Of a stretch of DNA of 64,000 nucleotides, positions 1 through 10,063 are shown piece after piece (position 1 is the stretch's first letter; each line of letters begins with the position of its first letter). Both the position numbers and the translations under genes were made by a program. The notes beneath the pieces were generated by a model. That model saw only the letters and a list, made by a program, of their open reading frames with translations, was not told where the DNA came from and did not search any database. Source of the stretch: Conus ventricosus (lineage: Eukaryota > Mollusca > Gastropoda > Neogastropoda > Conidae); assembly GCA_018398815.1 (NCBI GenBank), contig CM031626.1, positions 35,609,054 through 35,673,053 of the forward strand. The letters are read 5' to 3'.

Positions 1-200
1 CCATGGCCACCAACTGTACACTTTCTACTGAGTGATGCAATCGGTCCACCCCAAAATCTTCTTGACTTTCCCTCTCAAGTTGTCACAGGAAAAAAAATCA
101 AAGACATTTGAGGGAGACGAGAAAGAAATGTGAACTGGTTTGCCCAAGATCTTTGCCAGGCTTCTTCAGGTGGGAAATGGCTGATGCCTAGGCACTTCTC

Positions 201-1164
201 ATGCTATGGACATTGAGACAAATCACAGGCAGTGCAGAAGTTGTTACTCTGAACCATCGTTTGGGCCACTCGGCATCTTATTCGTTGCTGTTGGAACTGG
301 AAACTGCAATGTGCAGAAGTATCATGAGAGAAAACACTGTACTGCCGCCAGCAATCATTCCAGACAATAACGTTGTCATGCATTTATGCTGGGACAACTT
401 TGACTTAGGCGAAGAGACGCCTTCTGGTGCTGGAACAACGCACACAGCTCACAGATCATTCAGGAGGTTTCAAGAGACAGTGCAACAATTTCTTCTGAAA
501 GTCTGTCAGTGCCAAAGACAAAAGAAAGATCAGCAAAGTGCAGACCAAAGGAAATCGAACCTTGTTTTGCAAACGCTCAAGACAGAGCCCAACCTGGTCG
601 TTACAAACACTAAAGTTAAGACCAGACAGTTATCGTCTGCAAAGCTAGCGGATTCGCTCTGGATATGCAGCCGGGCACAGGCAAGTACCTCCCAGCAATC
701 TGTTCCATCATGGGCAGGTTGGGTTTCTCTCACACAGCTGTCTACCGTAGAATACATGACCCCAGTCTTTGCCCCAATTACAGACAATGCCACAGTTCAA
801 CACATCCTCAAACTCTCGATGGAAGCATCAAAAGAGGTTGGGCAAAACTGCACCATCGTGACGTTTGACTTAATGGCATTGACATGAGCCTTTTGCCTCT
901 GTGCAAAGACTCGTTGCAAATGTACATTTAGAGAGTCAATTCCAAGTGATGATCTGGAATCATGCAAGCATCGCCAAGCCGACGCTTCCTTCCCCAATAG
1001 ACAATGGGTGGGAACACAGAGAAGGCCATTTTGATTTCAAATGGACGTCAGGCCATCTGATGCCTCAGGAATTGGTGGACGTCCTGCTCGAAGTCCCGGA
1101 GCAGCCAGAGGACGATGAACTGCCCGAGGTGATGAACCTGACCGATTTTGTCTTTTCAGATTAG
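201..1164 (+). pseudogene. Broken gene of a widespread uncharacterised invertebrate family
   Basis: Positions 201-887 read open for 228 codons and are followed, after a stop and frame change, by a second open stretch at 901-1164. The first part has the pattern TGSAEVVTLNHRLGHS, then WDNFDLGEETPSGAGTTHT near residues 64-82, then MTPVFAPITDN and VTFDL near its end. The second part has PSPIDNGWEHREGHFDFKW. From memory these blocks, in this order, occur in a family of large uncharacterised proteins common in cnidarian, arthropod and mollusc genomes; their function is unknown and they often look mobile or multi-copy. The middle between the VTFDL block and the NGW block is shorter than I remember, and the usual Cys-rich tail is absent, so I read this as a truncated, decayed copy. 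No introns were recognised. The family assignment is moderate; no function is inferred. Confidence 0.5.
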
Positions 1165-1299
1165 GTTTTGTCTGCCTTGTCATCAGACATTGCACGTGTA
1201 CCTGTGCCAGTCTTTTACTGTCGTGTTGACATCATTGGAACCTATGATAAAAGAGGACTTTCTGCAGTGTGCATCATTAACTAATAAGACCAACAAGCA

Positions 1300-1327
1300 T
1301 GAGAGAAAGGCCGGAGAGAGAGAGAGA

Positions 1328-1377
<50 letters not shown>

Positions 1378-1388
1378 CCGAGAGGAGG

Positions 1389-1420
<32 letters not shown>

Positions 1421-1421
1421 A
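1300..1421. repeat. GA-rich microsatellite
   Basis: Imperfect (GA)n with interspersed AGA and GGA units. Open frames across it are low-complexity artefacts. Confidence 0.95.
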
Positions 1422-2320
1422 ATTGGGATTCTGTTAAATTTACATTTACTTTGGAAATGCCTGTTAAAAATATCTGAACTTTGGAATGTCAAAAATGCTG
1501 CAAATGAAAATGTTTGCGGTTCTTTGTCTTAAACTTTTTTCGGCAGATATGGAATGTATAGATGTATCCATCTTTATCAAAGAATACACGACAGTATGTA
1601 TTTTGTATTCACATTTGTTTCACTCTGTAAGCATATATACAGTACTAGTTGTGATACCTCAAATTCTAGATATTTCTGGAATATTCTAATCTTTGCTTCT
1701 TGGATTATTTTCTGTTGCATGTAGCATTTTTATATGTTTATATATCTGAGGATAATAGCACAAATGGATACCTGTTCAGTATACAAATACTGAGTTTGCA
1801 GAATTCCGTTTAACATTACATATTGCTAGTCAACATGACTTTAAGGAAATATTTTGATTTCTTTACTCAAATTACATTCAGCAAATGTGAAGGGAAAAAC
1901 ACATGATGTGATTATTTTACACGTTTCAAATCTCAGTAACAGACTGATTATTCTTTTGATGTTGAGTAGAGTTTCAAAACTTGCTCGAAACTAGTGAAAT
2001 TTACCATCATTTTCAAAAACATTGTATCCCCATAAATGTATGAAAATGATTTTTCTGTTGTTGCTGATCTGTTTAAAGCATTTCTAAACAATGCAGCATC
2101 TGAAATTGAGCATCAGAATGGTGTTAGTTATGACTTACTGGGTTACTATAATCTACGCTGTTAATTGCCGTTTTCGTACCGTATATCGCTACTTATTTCA
2201 GACACCACAATATACTGCCACCAGATACGACTTGCAGACAAGCAGAAATGAAAACATTGCTTACAAAACTCCCTCATATGGTGAAGGGTTTCACTTTCTG
2301 GCCTATGGTCTACAGTGTGT
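1422..2320. other. AT-rich non-coding stretch
   Basis: About 900 bases of AT-rich sequence with only short open frames. No domain, RNA gene or repeat structure was recognised. Confidence 0.6.
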
Positions 2321-2413
2321 TGCTGAACAATTAAGTATGGAAGGCGCGGAAAGGGGGGGGGGGGCAAGTGCAGGTTAACAATTCTTCCTTCATTATAGTA
2401 ATGACTTGCAAAG
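2321..2413 (+). repeat. Direct repeat, left copy
   Basis: Starts TGCTGAACAATTAAGTA and ends TAGTAATGACTTGCAAAG. A second copy lies at 2929-3010 in the same orientation. This copy carries a run of G that the other lacks. Confidence 0.75.
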
Positions 2414-2440
2414 ATTTAAATTAAATAGAAAACGGGGAAA

Positions 2441-2463
2441 GGGGGGGGGGGGGGGGGGGGGGG
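2441..2463. repeat. Poly-G run
   Basis: About 23 consecutive G, possibly length-uncertain in the assembly. Confidence 0.9.
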
Positions 2464-2517
2464 TGAAAGACGAAGAAAAGGGGAACATAGAATTAAAAAC
2501 ACGTATTATAAGTATGA

Positions 2518-2690
2518 AAACCCTTCACTAGCTGCACTTGTAATACATGTTCTTAATTTCATGAATCCCTCTCAAGGCACATGTCTTTATTGCCTGCTCA
2601 TAGGCCTTTCGTCTGCTGGATCAGACTCATCAGGGAGGGCACGGCTGATAGTGTTTGTGCTCTTGGCGTCAAATAGAGACACACCACAGT
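2518..2690. repeat. Dispersed repeat copy, related to 31.97-32.10 kb
   Basis: Shares AACCCTTCA near its start and TCTGCTGGATCNGACTCATC with the sequence at 31965-32100, in the same order and orientation. No coding content was recognised. Confidence 0.45.
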
Positions 2691-2928
2691 CCACAATTCT
2701 GTGGTGTTCTCACGACCAGAGTTCAAAAAGAATCAAACAGCATCCCCAAAGCAGCCAACGAAGAGTAGTAATTGAAACAAAAGGAAAGTGTAGAGAGGAA
2801 AAAATTTGCTGAAAAAGCTATGCTGTTCAATAACCTAAGCATTTTCAGCAGCTAAGAATTGTGAAGAATAATCTTTGCTTGGATCTCCTAAGAGATGCAA
2901 TCTCCCACTGATTGACTAAACGACATAA

Positions 2929-3010
2929 TGCTGAACAATTAAGTAAGGGGTGAAACAAACACAGGCTAACAATTCTTCCTCCACTATATATATAGTAATG
3001 ACTTTCAAAG
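2929..3010 (+). repeat. Direct repeat, right copy
   Basis: Second copy of the 2321-2413 segment, starting TGCTGAACAATTAAGTA and ending ATAGTAATGACTTTCAAAG. The copies lie about 600 bases apart. Confidence 0.75.
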
Positions 3011-3240
3011 ACACCAGAATGTTCAAGCAAAATCGTCCAGGCCGGCTGAGGAAGCAAAGAAGAGAGATCCGAAATTTTACATCATGAAGACTGATGGCAT
3101 GTGGACATAAAGGAAAATAGCAAGAATCCGTTCAGGTGAAGACAATAACATACAAGAGCATCAAAGAAGAAATGTACTTACCTGGCAGAGCAAGTAAAAA
3201 CATCAGTAGCCGTATATACTAGTCAAAGTGTGCTGTTTAC

Positions 3241-3290
3241 ATCATTCATTCATTCATTCATTCATTCATTCATTCATTTATTCATTTTTT
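3241..3290. repeat. (ATTC)n microsatellite
   Basis: Tandem CATT units, about ten copies, just upstream of the lectin exon. Confidence 0.95.
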
Positions 3291-3329
3291 CCATTCCTTC
3301 ACATGTCGTTCTGGCCTGTTCTTTGGCAG

Positions 3330-3560
3330 ATTGGTTTGGAGGAAGATGCTACACCTTCAATCTAAAAATACATGGAATTTCCCAAATGGATGCTGAGAAA
3401 GAGTGCCAACAAAAGGGAGCTTCTCTGGTCAGTCTGGAGACCGCCCAAGAGATGGAGGCCTCCGTGGATTTTTTTTAAACATACCAACACATTTATGTCC
3501 ATATGGATTGGTTTGACAGCGGATGCACAAACACAGAATGAAATCATTTCTGAACACTAT
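3330..3560 (+). pseudogene. C-type lectin-domain exon with frameshift
   Basis: A pyrimidine-rich tract ending CTTTGGCAG precedes position 3330, and GTAAGA follows 3560, so the segment has the shape of a 231-base internal exon. It encodes the first half of a C-type lectin fold: WFGGRCYTF, then AEKECQQKGASLVSLET (the Cys and the ASL.S..T core of the first helix), then WIGLTADAQ, matching the family's WIGL block. The domain normally binds carbohydrate or other ligands outside the cell, often with calcium. The calcium-site half would lie in a following exon, not found here. The frame shifts by one at a run of eight T near 3469-3476, separating the ETAQEMEA part from the WIGL part. This may be a homopolymer error or a real lesion. 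Earlier and later exons of the gene were not found. Confidence 0.7.
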
Positions 3561-3708
3561 GTAAGATCCCTCTCTTGGGTTATTCTGAATTAAGAATGAA
3601 CTGTGACTTTTAGCAATAATTTGTACCTCCTGAGAACAATAAAATAGTTTTAATAAAAAAAGTGACAGTATGTGATGGTCTGGGCGATTTTTGTTATAGC
3701 AGTCCAAG

Positions 3709-3786
3709 GTGGAGAGAGAGAGAGAGATGAGAGGAGGGGAGAGGGGAGAGGAGAGAGTGGAGAGAGAGAGAGGAGAGAGAGAGAGA
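3709..3786. repeat. GA-rich microsatellite
   Basis: Imperfect (GA)n directly abutting the 3' end of the LINE that follows on the minus strand. Confidence 0.9.
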
Positions 3787-4030
3787 TGCAGATGCAGACG
3801 TGTATTTGCAAAGGCCTTAGCCCTTAGAAGGGGGTAAATAAATGACAAAACGTGCAATTCATCAATGCAAATTTAATTTCACAAACTTAACACTTGTTAT
3901 CTTAACACATCATTTCGCATTCTGAAAGCTTTATGCAAATTCAAAGCGAGCTGTTTTGTAGTGTTTTCATTCCATGCCATTAACATAACGAGTTTGAGAA
4001 AACAAAGGTTTTCTTAGATACTTAAGTGGG
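3787..4030 (-). pseudogene. 3' end of family B ORF2
   Basis: The minus strand carries KLVMLMAWNENTTKQLALNLH and KAFRMRN, aligning by eye with the minus-strand C-terminus at 34440-34560 (KLIMPM, then AKHL). The untranslated tail AGAAGGGGGTAAATAAAT is shared by both copies. These similarities tie the two loci to one family. Confidence 0.6.
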
Positions 4031-4035
4031 ATTAA

Positions 4036-4595
4036 TTGCTGTCTGATTACTTGTAATACAGGACAAGAATGGGACTACAGACATCTCCTTGTTTAACTTC
4101 CAATGTACAGTTTATGTAGTCTGTAAGAGATGATCCCCATCTCATTCTTGCTTTCACAGAGTCATACATGCTCAAGATACATTTATATAATTTACCTCGG
4201 ATTCAATGGTTAACCAAAATTGGCCATAAACACACCTGCTGACAGAGTCAAATGCTTTTTCAAAGTCAATAAAAGCTACATACCAATTTTTGATTTAGAC
4301 AAAACTGTTTTTGAACAAAGGTCATCAAAGTAAACATGTGATATACAGTCGAATAATTTCGTTTAAATCCAGCTCGAAATTCTCCTGTAATGTTATTCTC
4401 TTCGACCCATTCTGGAGGTTTTCTATTAAAAAAAGCACTGCTGATGCTGCACAGCGAGATCCCTCTGTAGTTGTCTGGATGGGTAACGTCACCTTTCTTA
4501 TATTATATAATGGGAGAACAATAGATTCGGCCCCAAACTTTTACGGAACACACCCTTATCAAATAGAGTATTCATACATTTGGTGAAAACATCTA
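4036..4595 (-). pseudogene. Reverse transcriptase fingers/palm fragment, family B
   Basis: Across the three minus-strand frames the order is: the Y-R-G-I-S-L-type block near 4460, the QAGF-type block with ST.D near 4360, VAFIDFEKAFD near 4260-4300 (carrying the first catalytic Asp), and VKQGD.CSPIL near 4080. This is the standard order of a non-LTR reverse transcriptase. The FADD/YADD block that should follow is missing. Several frame changes and in-frame stops are present. Confidence 0.75.
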
Positions 4596-7500
4596 TCATC
4601 ATCATCATCATCATTCTCTTGCCCATGATGGGCGTAGAGGAGAGATGAGAGACACTCTCGAAGCCAGGCACCGCCATCCGGCCCTGTCCTCTGCCTGTCG
4701 CATCAGCGTAGGGCCATCCATCCTGGTCCATTCTTTGATGTTGTCCATCCAGCATTTGGCTTGTCGTCCCCTTCGTCTGCCGCCTTCCAGCGTGCCCTGG
4801 ATGACTGTTTTGGGCAGTGAATTGTGGCGTATGACATGCCCGAACCACGACAGCTTCCTCTTCTTGACTGTTGCCAAGAGGGGTTTTTGGGGGGCCTGCA
4901 AGTGATGTTATTTGGCTCCTCACAAGGTCGTTTGTCTTCCGGTCTTGCCAAGAGATCCCGAGCAAGCGCCTGAAGCATTTAGTTTCAAACGTCTGGATTC
5001 TCTTGGTGGTCTCTGCTGTCATGGTCCAGCTTTCGCAGCCATACAGCAGGATGGACAGCACCAGGGACTTGTACAGCTTCATCTTTGTAGGAAAGCTGAT
5101 CTCCCTGCTTTTTCCAGATCTTGTTTAGCTTTGCCATTGCTGCTGTTGCGATCGCTAGTCTGGTCTTGATTTCTGTTGTAGAGCGACCGTCTTTGGTGAG
5201 AGTGGCGCCAAGGTATTTGAAAGCGCCCACTTCTTCAAGCTGTTGTCCGTTCATGTAGATTTCAGCATGGGTGTTGGTTGTGCTGTTGACCAGGACTTTG
5301 CTTTTTTCTGTGCTCACTTCCATTCCATATGCACCTGCCCTTTCTTCCAGTCTCTTTGTCAGGTCTTGTAGTTCTTCGTTGCTGCCCCCCATCAGGTCGA
5401 TGTATCTGCGAACCTCAGATTTATTGATTGATTCTTCCTCCGATGGAGACAGTGGAGTGGAAGTCATGGAGGGGTTTCACGCATGATATTTTCCAGGAAG
5501 AGATTGAACAGTACGGGAGATAGCAGGCAGCCTTGACGGACTCCAACTGTGGTCTTGAAGTAGTCCCCTATCTGGTTGTTGAGGAGGACTGCGCTGCTGG
5601 CGGTGTTATACAGCGCCTGGATGGTTTGGACGAGACCCTCCTCAATGCCAAACTTTCTGAGCACTTGCCACAGACCTTGTGCCACACCCTGTCAAACGCT
5701 TTCCTAAAGTCAATGAAGTTGTGGAACAGGTCTCTCTGATGTTGCAGATGTTTCTCCATCAGTATCCGGCAGGTGAAGATCTGTTCTACTGTGCTTCTGC
5801 CTGCCCTGAATCCAGCTTGTTCTTCCGCCAGGTGTTCTTCCGCCTCTTTTCTTCAGTCGATTCAAGATGACTCTGAGCATGATTTACTGGTGTGGCTAAT
5901 GAGACTTATTGTTCTGTAGTTCTGGCATTGGCGTAGTTTTCCCTTTTTGGGCAGGGGGATGATGAGTGATTAAATCCATTCTGTGGGCCACTGTTTTGTC
6001 TCCCAGATCTTCTGACAAATCGATGTTACTAGAGTGACCAATTCCTTCCCTCCATGTTTGAGCAGCTCTGCTGGAATATTGTCTGCTCCAGGTGATTTCC
6101 CTGCCGGAAGGCTGCCGATGGCTTCTTCCACTTCTTCTCTCAATCACTGGTAGTGGTGAGGATTCCCTTGATGGTGTTGAGTCCCTTCAAACAGACTGTC
6201 GTCTGGCTGTATAGGGTAGTTGTAAAGTTCTTGGCAGTACTGTGTCCATCTGTTCAAAACAGCGGAGCTTTCTGTCAGCAGCTCCCCTGAGGTTATCCTC
6301 GATGACTGACGATCTGTTTTGTGCGTCTTGGTGAGATTTTTCAGTGTGGTGAAGCATGTTTGCTGTTTCCCTTTTCATGCCTTTCTCGATGTTCTCGCAC
6401 TGATTATTGATCCATTGTTCTTTGGCTTCAATCATTTCCTTCTTTACAAGGTTGTTGGTTTTTTCGATACTGTGCGGCTTGTTCAGGGCTGGAATTTTTC
6501 GTATTCTTCAGTGATCTTCTTTTGTCGCAGAGGTCAAGGATGTCGTTTGAGATCCATGCTTGGTGTTTCTTCCTCTGTCGCCCAAGTACCTCTCTTTCTG
6601 TTTCGCAGACTGCCTCATTGAAGCTGTTTGTGAGGTCGTTGATGTCATTGTCCAGGAGGTTGAGTGCCGCGAACCGCCCCCCGAGCTGTGCCTGGAATGC
6701 CTCTTCTATCTCTGGGTCTTTTAACTTCTCCAGGTCAAACTTGATGCGTGGCTGCGCAGGTTGGTACTTTTTCTTCAATTTGATCTTCATTGTGAGCAGC
6801 ACGAGATCGTGGTCGCTGCCTATAAACAGCTCCGGGGTTTTGTCCTCGTCTTTGCTTTATTGATGCTTGATTTGAAGCGCCGCGGAGTGAGGACAAAGTC
6901 GATCTGGTTTGTGAGTCATTCCGTTCGGCGCATGCCAGGTTGTTCTTCTTGACAGTTTGTGGGGGTAAAGGGTGTTGGCAATGGTGAGCTTTTGGGTGCA
7001 GGCAAACTCCAGAAGGCGAAGTCCCTGTCGTTAGTTTCCCCCGTGCCGTATTGACCCACTGTTCCAGCCCAGTCTTTGTAGGCATCTGGGCCGACTTTGG
7101 CGTTGAAGTCCCCTGAACTATGATGATGTCTTTCTTGGGGGCTTTTCTGATGGTGTCTTCTACTTTCTCGTAGAATTTTTCCACCGCCTGATCTTCGTGG
7201 CTGGTAGTTGGAGCATACACCTGTATGATGTTGATGTTCTTTGGTTTGGCTGACACACGAATGCTGATGATTCTGCTGTTAACAGGTGTGCAGCTCAAGA
7301 TGCATCCAGTGATTTCTTTGCGTACGATGAAAGCTACGCCTTTTTCATGTAGTGACTCTTCGCCACTGTACCACATCTTGTGTCCTTCCTCTGTGATTGC
7401 TTCTCCAAAGCCTGTCCCTCTTACTTCCGACATACCCACAATGTCCCATTGGTAACGTCTCAGCTCGTGCTCTAGTTCTTTTACTTTGCCGCACTGATGG

Positions 7501-7790
7501 AGTGTACGAACATTCCAGGTTCCAATGGTAATTTTCTCAGTTGGCAGCTTGTATGATGTCTTTGCCCCAGTAGCTGACTTTTCACTTTTCCCCCCTGGTG
7601 CTTGTCAGTGGGGAAGCGCGGTCGTTGGTAACCCGGGCCCCGGCCGATCCGGTATGTTGCTGGCTATGGTTGTATCTCTCATGACTTTTCTGTGGGCTTA
7701 GGTTAATCCTTGGTGGCGCCAATCCCCTCTCCAAGTCTCGCCAGTGAAAACGTTCATCACCAAATCGGAAATTTTCATGCATTTTTTTTC
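4596..7790 (-). mobile_element. Family A RTE-type LINE, nested insertion
   Basis: About 3.2 kb on the minus strand, inserted into the family B LINE in the same orientation. The 5' end lies near 7790 and the 3' end is a short (ATG)n tail, seen as (ATC)n at about 4597-4614 on the plus strand. Simple-repeat tails and a length of about 3.2-3.4 kb fit RTE-type LINEs. It encodes one endonuclease/reverse-transcriptase protein, broken in many places. Both halves of the host LINE resume in the expected order on either side, which fixes the boundaries to within a few bases. No clean target-site duplication was seen. Confidence 0.85.
4615..7540 (-). pseudogene. RTE-type endonuclease-reverse transcriptase, broken
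   Basis: On the minus strand the order is as follows. The endonuclease starts with GTWNVRTL near 7510, then GMSEVRGTGFGE at 7439 and NIIQVYAPT near 7210. A long linker includes LGRQRKKHQAWIS near 6580. The palm is DFRKAFDRVWHK near 5710, then GVRQGCLLSP near 5520, then TFETKCFRRLLGISW near 5000. The tail is GHVIRHNSLPKT near 4830, then GRRRGRQAKCW, a block typical of this LINE group. The protein would nick target DNA and copy its RNA in place. The endonuclease DFN block (about 7100) is disrupted. At 5398-5412 one base is missing within the codon of an RT catalytic aspartate (FAD reads on, then shifts). It is non-functional as sequenced. Confidence 0.8.
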
Positions 7791-7794
7791 ATTT

Positions 7795-8500
7795 TACCAA
7801 TGATCCATCTGGACCCGCCCGCTTTACGATTTCTCAGTTAAATAAAGCCAAATGATCTCTTCTTTCTATATGGGCGATTTAAGTTACTATAATTATTATC
7901 GTCGCTGTCACTCACATCTCCTTGCCCCATATCGTTGTCAATGTTATCATGTCTTTCGAGCAATTTCTGAAAATGATGAAACCAATTTTCCAGATTGTAT
8001 CATTTTGGGGTTGAATTCTTCTTTTCTGAATTTTGCGCATTGTCCAAAATGCGCTTTTGGCACTTAATGGAGGCGACTAATTTATCTAACATAATTTTGT
8101 TAAAACGCTTTCTCTTTTTCTTCACAAGATGTTTATAATCGCGTCTGGCATCACAGTTCTTAGCAGGTCACGTACAGATAAAGTTCGACAGTATTAGGTT
8201 AACAATTTACGTGCATTTTGTTTACTTAAAAGACATTCATTATCGTACCAGTCTTCGCCAACTTCTTTTTTCTATTTACCTTAATCCTCTTCTTCATACA
8301 TTCCACAGCCACTTTTAGACAGCTGTTAAAAACAAGTAACGCTTCATCAACATAACCTTAATGAGACAACTGACATGTGTATCCTTTGCTGAAATTCTGG
8401 CGAAAACCATTGTATTATGAAAAAGTCCATATAAGTATCATTCGAAACACTTTTCAACCAAACTGATAACACTATGTTCTTTCACTGTATCCAGGGTTAA
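7795..8500 (-). pseudogene. Family B ORF2 linker and start of RT
   Basis: Minus-strand frames show CLKVAVECMKKRIKVNRKK near 8290, DYKHLVKKKRKRFNKIM near 8110, WFHHFQKLLERHDNID near 7950 and NRKAGGS near 7820. These match the region between endonuclease and RT in this LINE type; the last is the K-A-G-pattern start of RT motifs. The frame changes several times. It ends where the nested family A element begins. Confidence 0.6.
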
Positions 8501-8509
8501 GCTGTGTAG

Positions 8510-9480
8510 ATTAATACGTAGCACCAAAGGCATGTGGGTCAGACTCAAACACGTTCACCCAGACATTAACTTACAATCATTGAGAAGTGTTGCAAACATA
8601 TCACACGATATATAAAATAATAATTCACACTGCAGCCACACTCAGAGATGTATGTGTAGCAACCTTTGAGGTCGCCTTGACACAACCATTTAAAATGCAC
8701 AAATCCAATGCAGTGCACATATTTAGCAACATCTTACCATAACTTTTTAACACGCTATCTTCTGAATTTCTCGCCCACGTGTAATGGACCACTCAGACAT
8801 TGGTTTTCAAAAGAAAATACAGTTTCTTCTAAGTCTTGAGAAATGTTGGAAGTACGACCTATTCATATCACCACTTAACATCATATAAACATCACCAATA
8901 GAAAGTCACAAACAGTCACAATAGAGTCACAAGCAGTCACAAATAAAGTCTTCAAGTAAAGCAATAGCATTGTCAAGATCAGTGAAATAGTAAATGGCGA
9001 GCCTTCTGGCGGTACATATGAACACATATCAAACATTTTTAATTGTACTCAAAATAGATTTATCAATAATGAAAGAAAAAAAAAACCCTTCTGACTGAAT
9101 TTTCTAGAGGCTTTATGAGTGAACAAAATTCCTTTCTAATCAGATCGCCTTCCACGAGTCGTAAGTGTTACAGCTGGTTTACACCATTTTTCATAGCCAA
9201 CAAAATCAGACGTTTGGAAATCTTCCATAAATGATTCCCTCAGGCATATAAACATCAAAAGAACTAACAAATGAAATGAAATCTTTGTTAGATAGTTTAG
9301 AGAATAACCATTTACATTTCCAGTGAAGAAAAGTGACGTCCTTTGATTTATTTACAAGAGAGGGGAGAATTGACACATTCCTATCAACACGATCAGGTGA
9401 CACAGTACGCACATCTTCAGAAAAAAGGTTAGACAGATTCAGAAACACGTGAAACAATATTTACATTTTCAACCTGGGAA
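8510..9480 (-). pseudogene. Family B apurinic-type endonuclease
   Basis: Minus-strand reading shows an N-terminal block ending FSKLSNKDFISFVSSF (9280-9330), preceded by VTFLHW where these enzymes have their first W-N block. Then come FQTSDFVGYEKW near 9190, NMCTALDLCILNG near 8690 and a sequence resembling E-S-D-H near 8535, the usual C-terminal H block. The domain nicks DNA to prime reverse transcription. The middle (8760-9130) is degraded. The plus-strand element at 52120-52500 has the same blocks in the same order. Confidence 0.55.
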
Positions 9481-9639
9481 AACGGCTGAACGAAGGTCAG
9501 AACACACCATGTTGTCACCTGTCTCATGAAAAATCACGTGCTGGCAGCGTGCCAGCTGCACCGCACCGTGACAACAAAACCGGTGTCGTCTCAAAATTTG
9601 TTCCATTTACAGACACAATAAAATTACTCAGATAAATTG

Positions 9640-10063
9640 TGGGCCGGCCGTCACCCTATCTCATTTCAACCAGTTTGTCAGCACGGTCCACAGTGAACTT
9701 CTTCCCATCAATCAGAAGGTGGCTAAACACCATTGAGGCTCTCTTGCCCTCTGCCCTTGCTTTCTTTTAGATGTGGAGTTAACCGTCTCCTAACATCTTT
9801 TACTGAAGCAGAGAAGTCCTCTCCAAACGAAAACCTTTGTCCCTTGTAGTTTGCCCTTAGCTGTCAGCACAGATGTCTTCTGTTTATAGAAGACACACCG
9901 GGCAATAACTGGCGAGTCAGGCTTGGAGTTGATCCGGTGCACCCCAGCAAAGTGTATGTCCTCAGAAATTTCTAACTTATTTTTGATCAGGTCCTTCACC
10001 ATATCTTCACAGTCCGTCGGAGTCTCGTTTTCTTTCCGTGGCAGGCTGTCACGAACAGGTTTT
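9640..10063 (-). pseudogene. ORF1-like RNA-binding protein of family B LINE
   Basis: Positions 10002-9790 encode MVKDLIKNKLEISEDIHFAG, then HRINSKPDSPVIARCVFY, then KGKLQGTKVFV. Frame-shifted continuation gives RRRLTPHLKES and LIDGKKFTVD toward 9650. The succession of NxLxI.I..HR, FY...V and VDG blocks is the pattern of the L1-type ORF1 C-terminal domain, a nucleic-acid chaperone that coats LINE RNA. The sequence continues upstream past 10051 into the repeat shared with 16.96 kb. Assignment rests on pattern only. Confidence 0.5.

Larger units (their letters stand above)
3787..10063 (-). mobile_element. Family B non-LTR retrotransposon (LINE), decayed and interrupted
   Basis: Read on the minus strand this is one old LINE. 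ORF1-like sequence lies at 10063-9640, an apurinic-type endonuclease at about 9460-8510, linker and RT start at 8500-7795, RT fingers and palm at 4595-4036, and the 3' end at about 4030-3787. The reading sense runs directly from 7795 into 4595 across a family A LINE inserted between them. After about 4036 the palm stops before the catalytic aspartates and the sequence jumps to the 3' end, so an internal deletion is likely. The terminal 3' segment matches the nested fragment at 34189-34740, including the tail block TTAGAAGGGGGTA. The element is full of stops and frameshifts and cannot encode active protein as it stands. The clade is not certain. Confidence 0.75.

Noticed and set aside
1299..1532. 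Open frames rich in Arg/Glu or Ser/Leu across GA tracts (also at 22.6, 26.1, 39.4, 46.6, 61.1 kb)
   Set aside because: They are translations of (GA)n/(TC)n microsatellites with no unique sequence.
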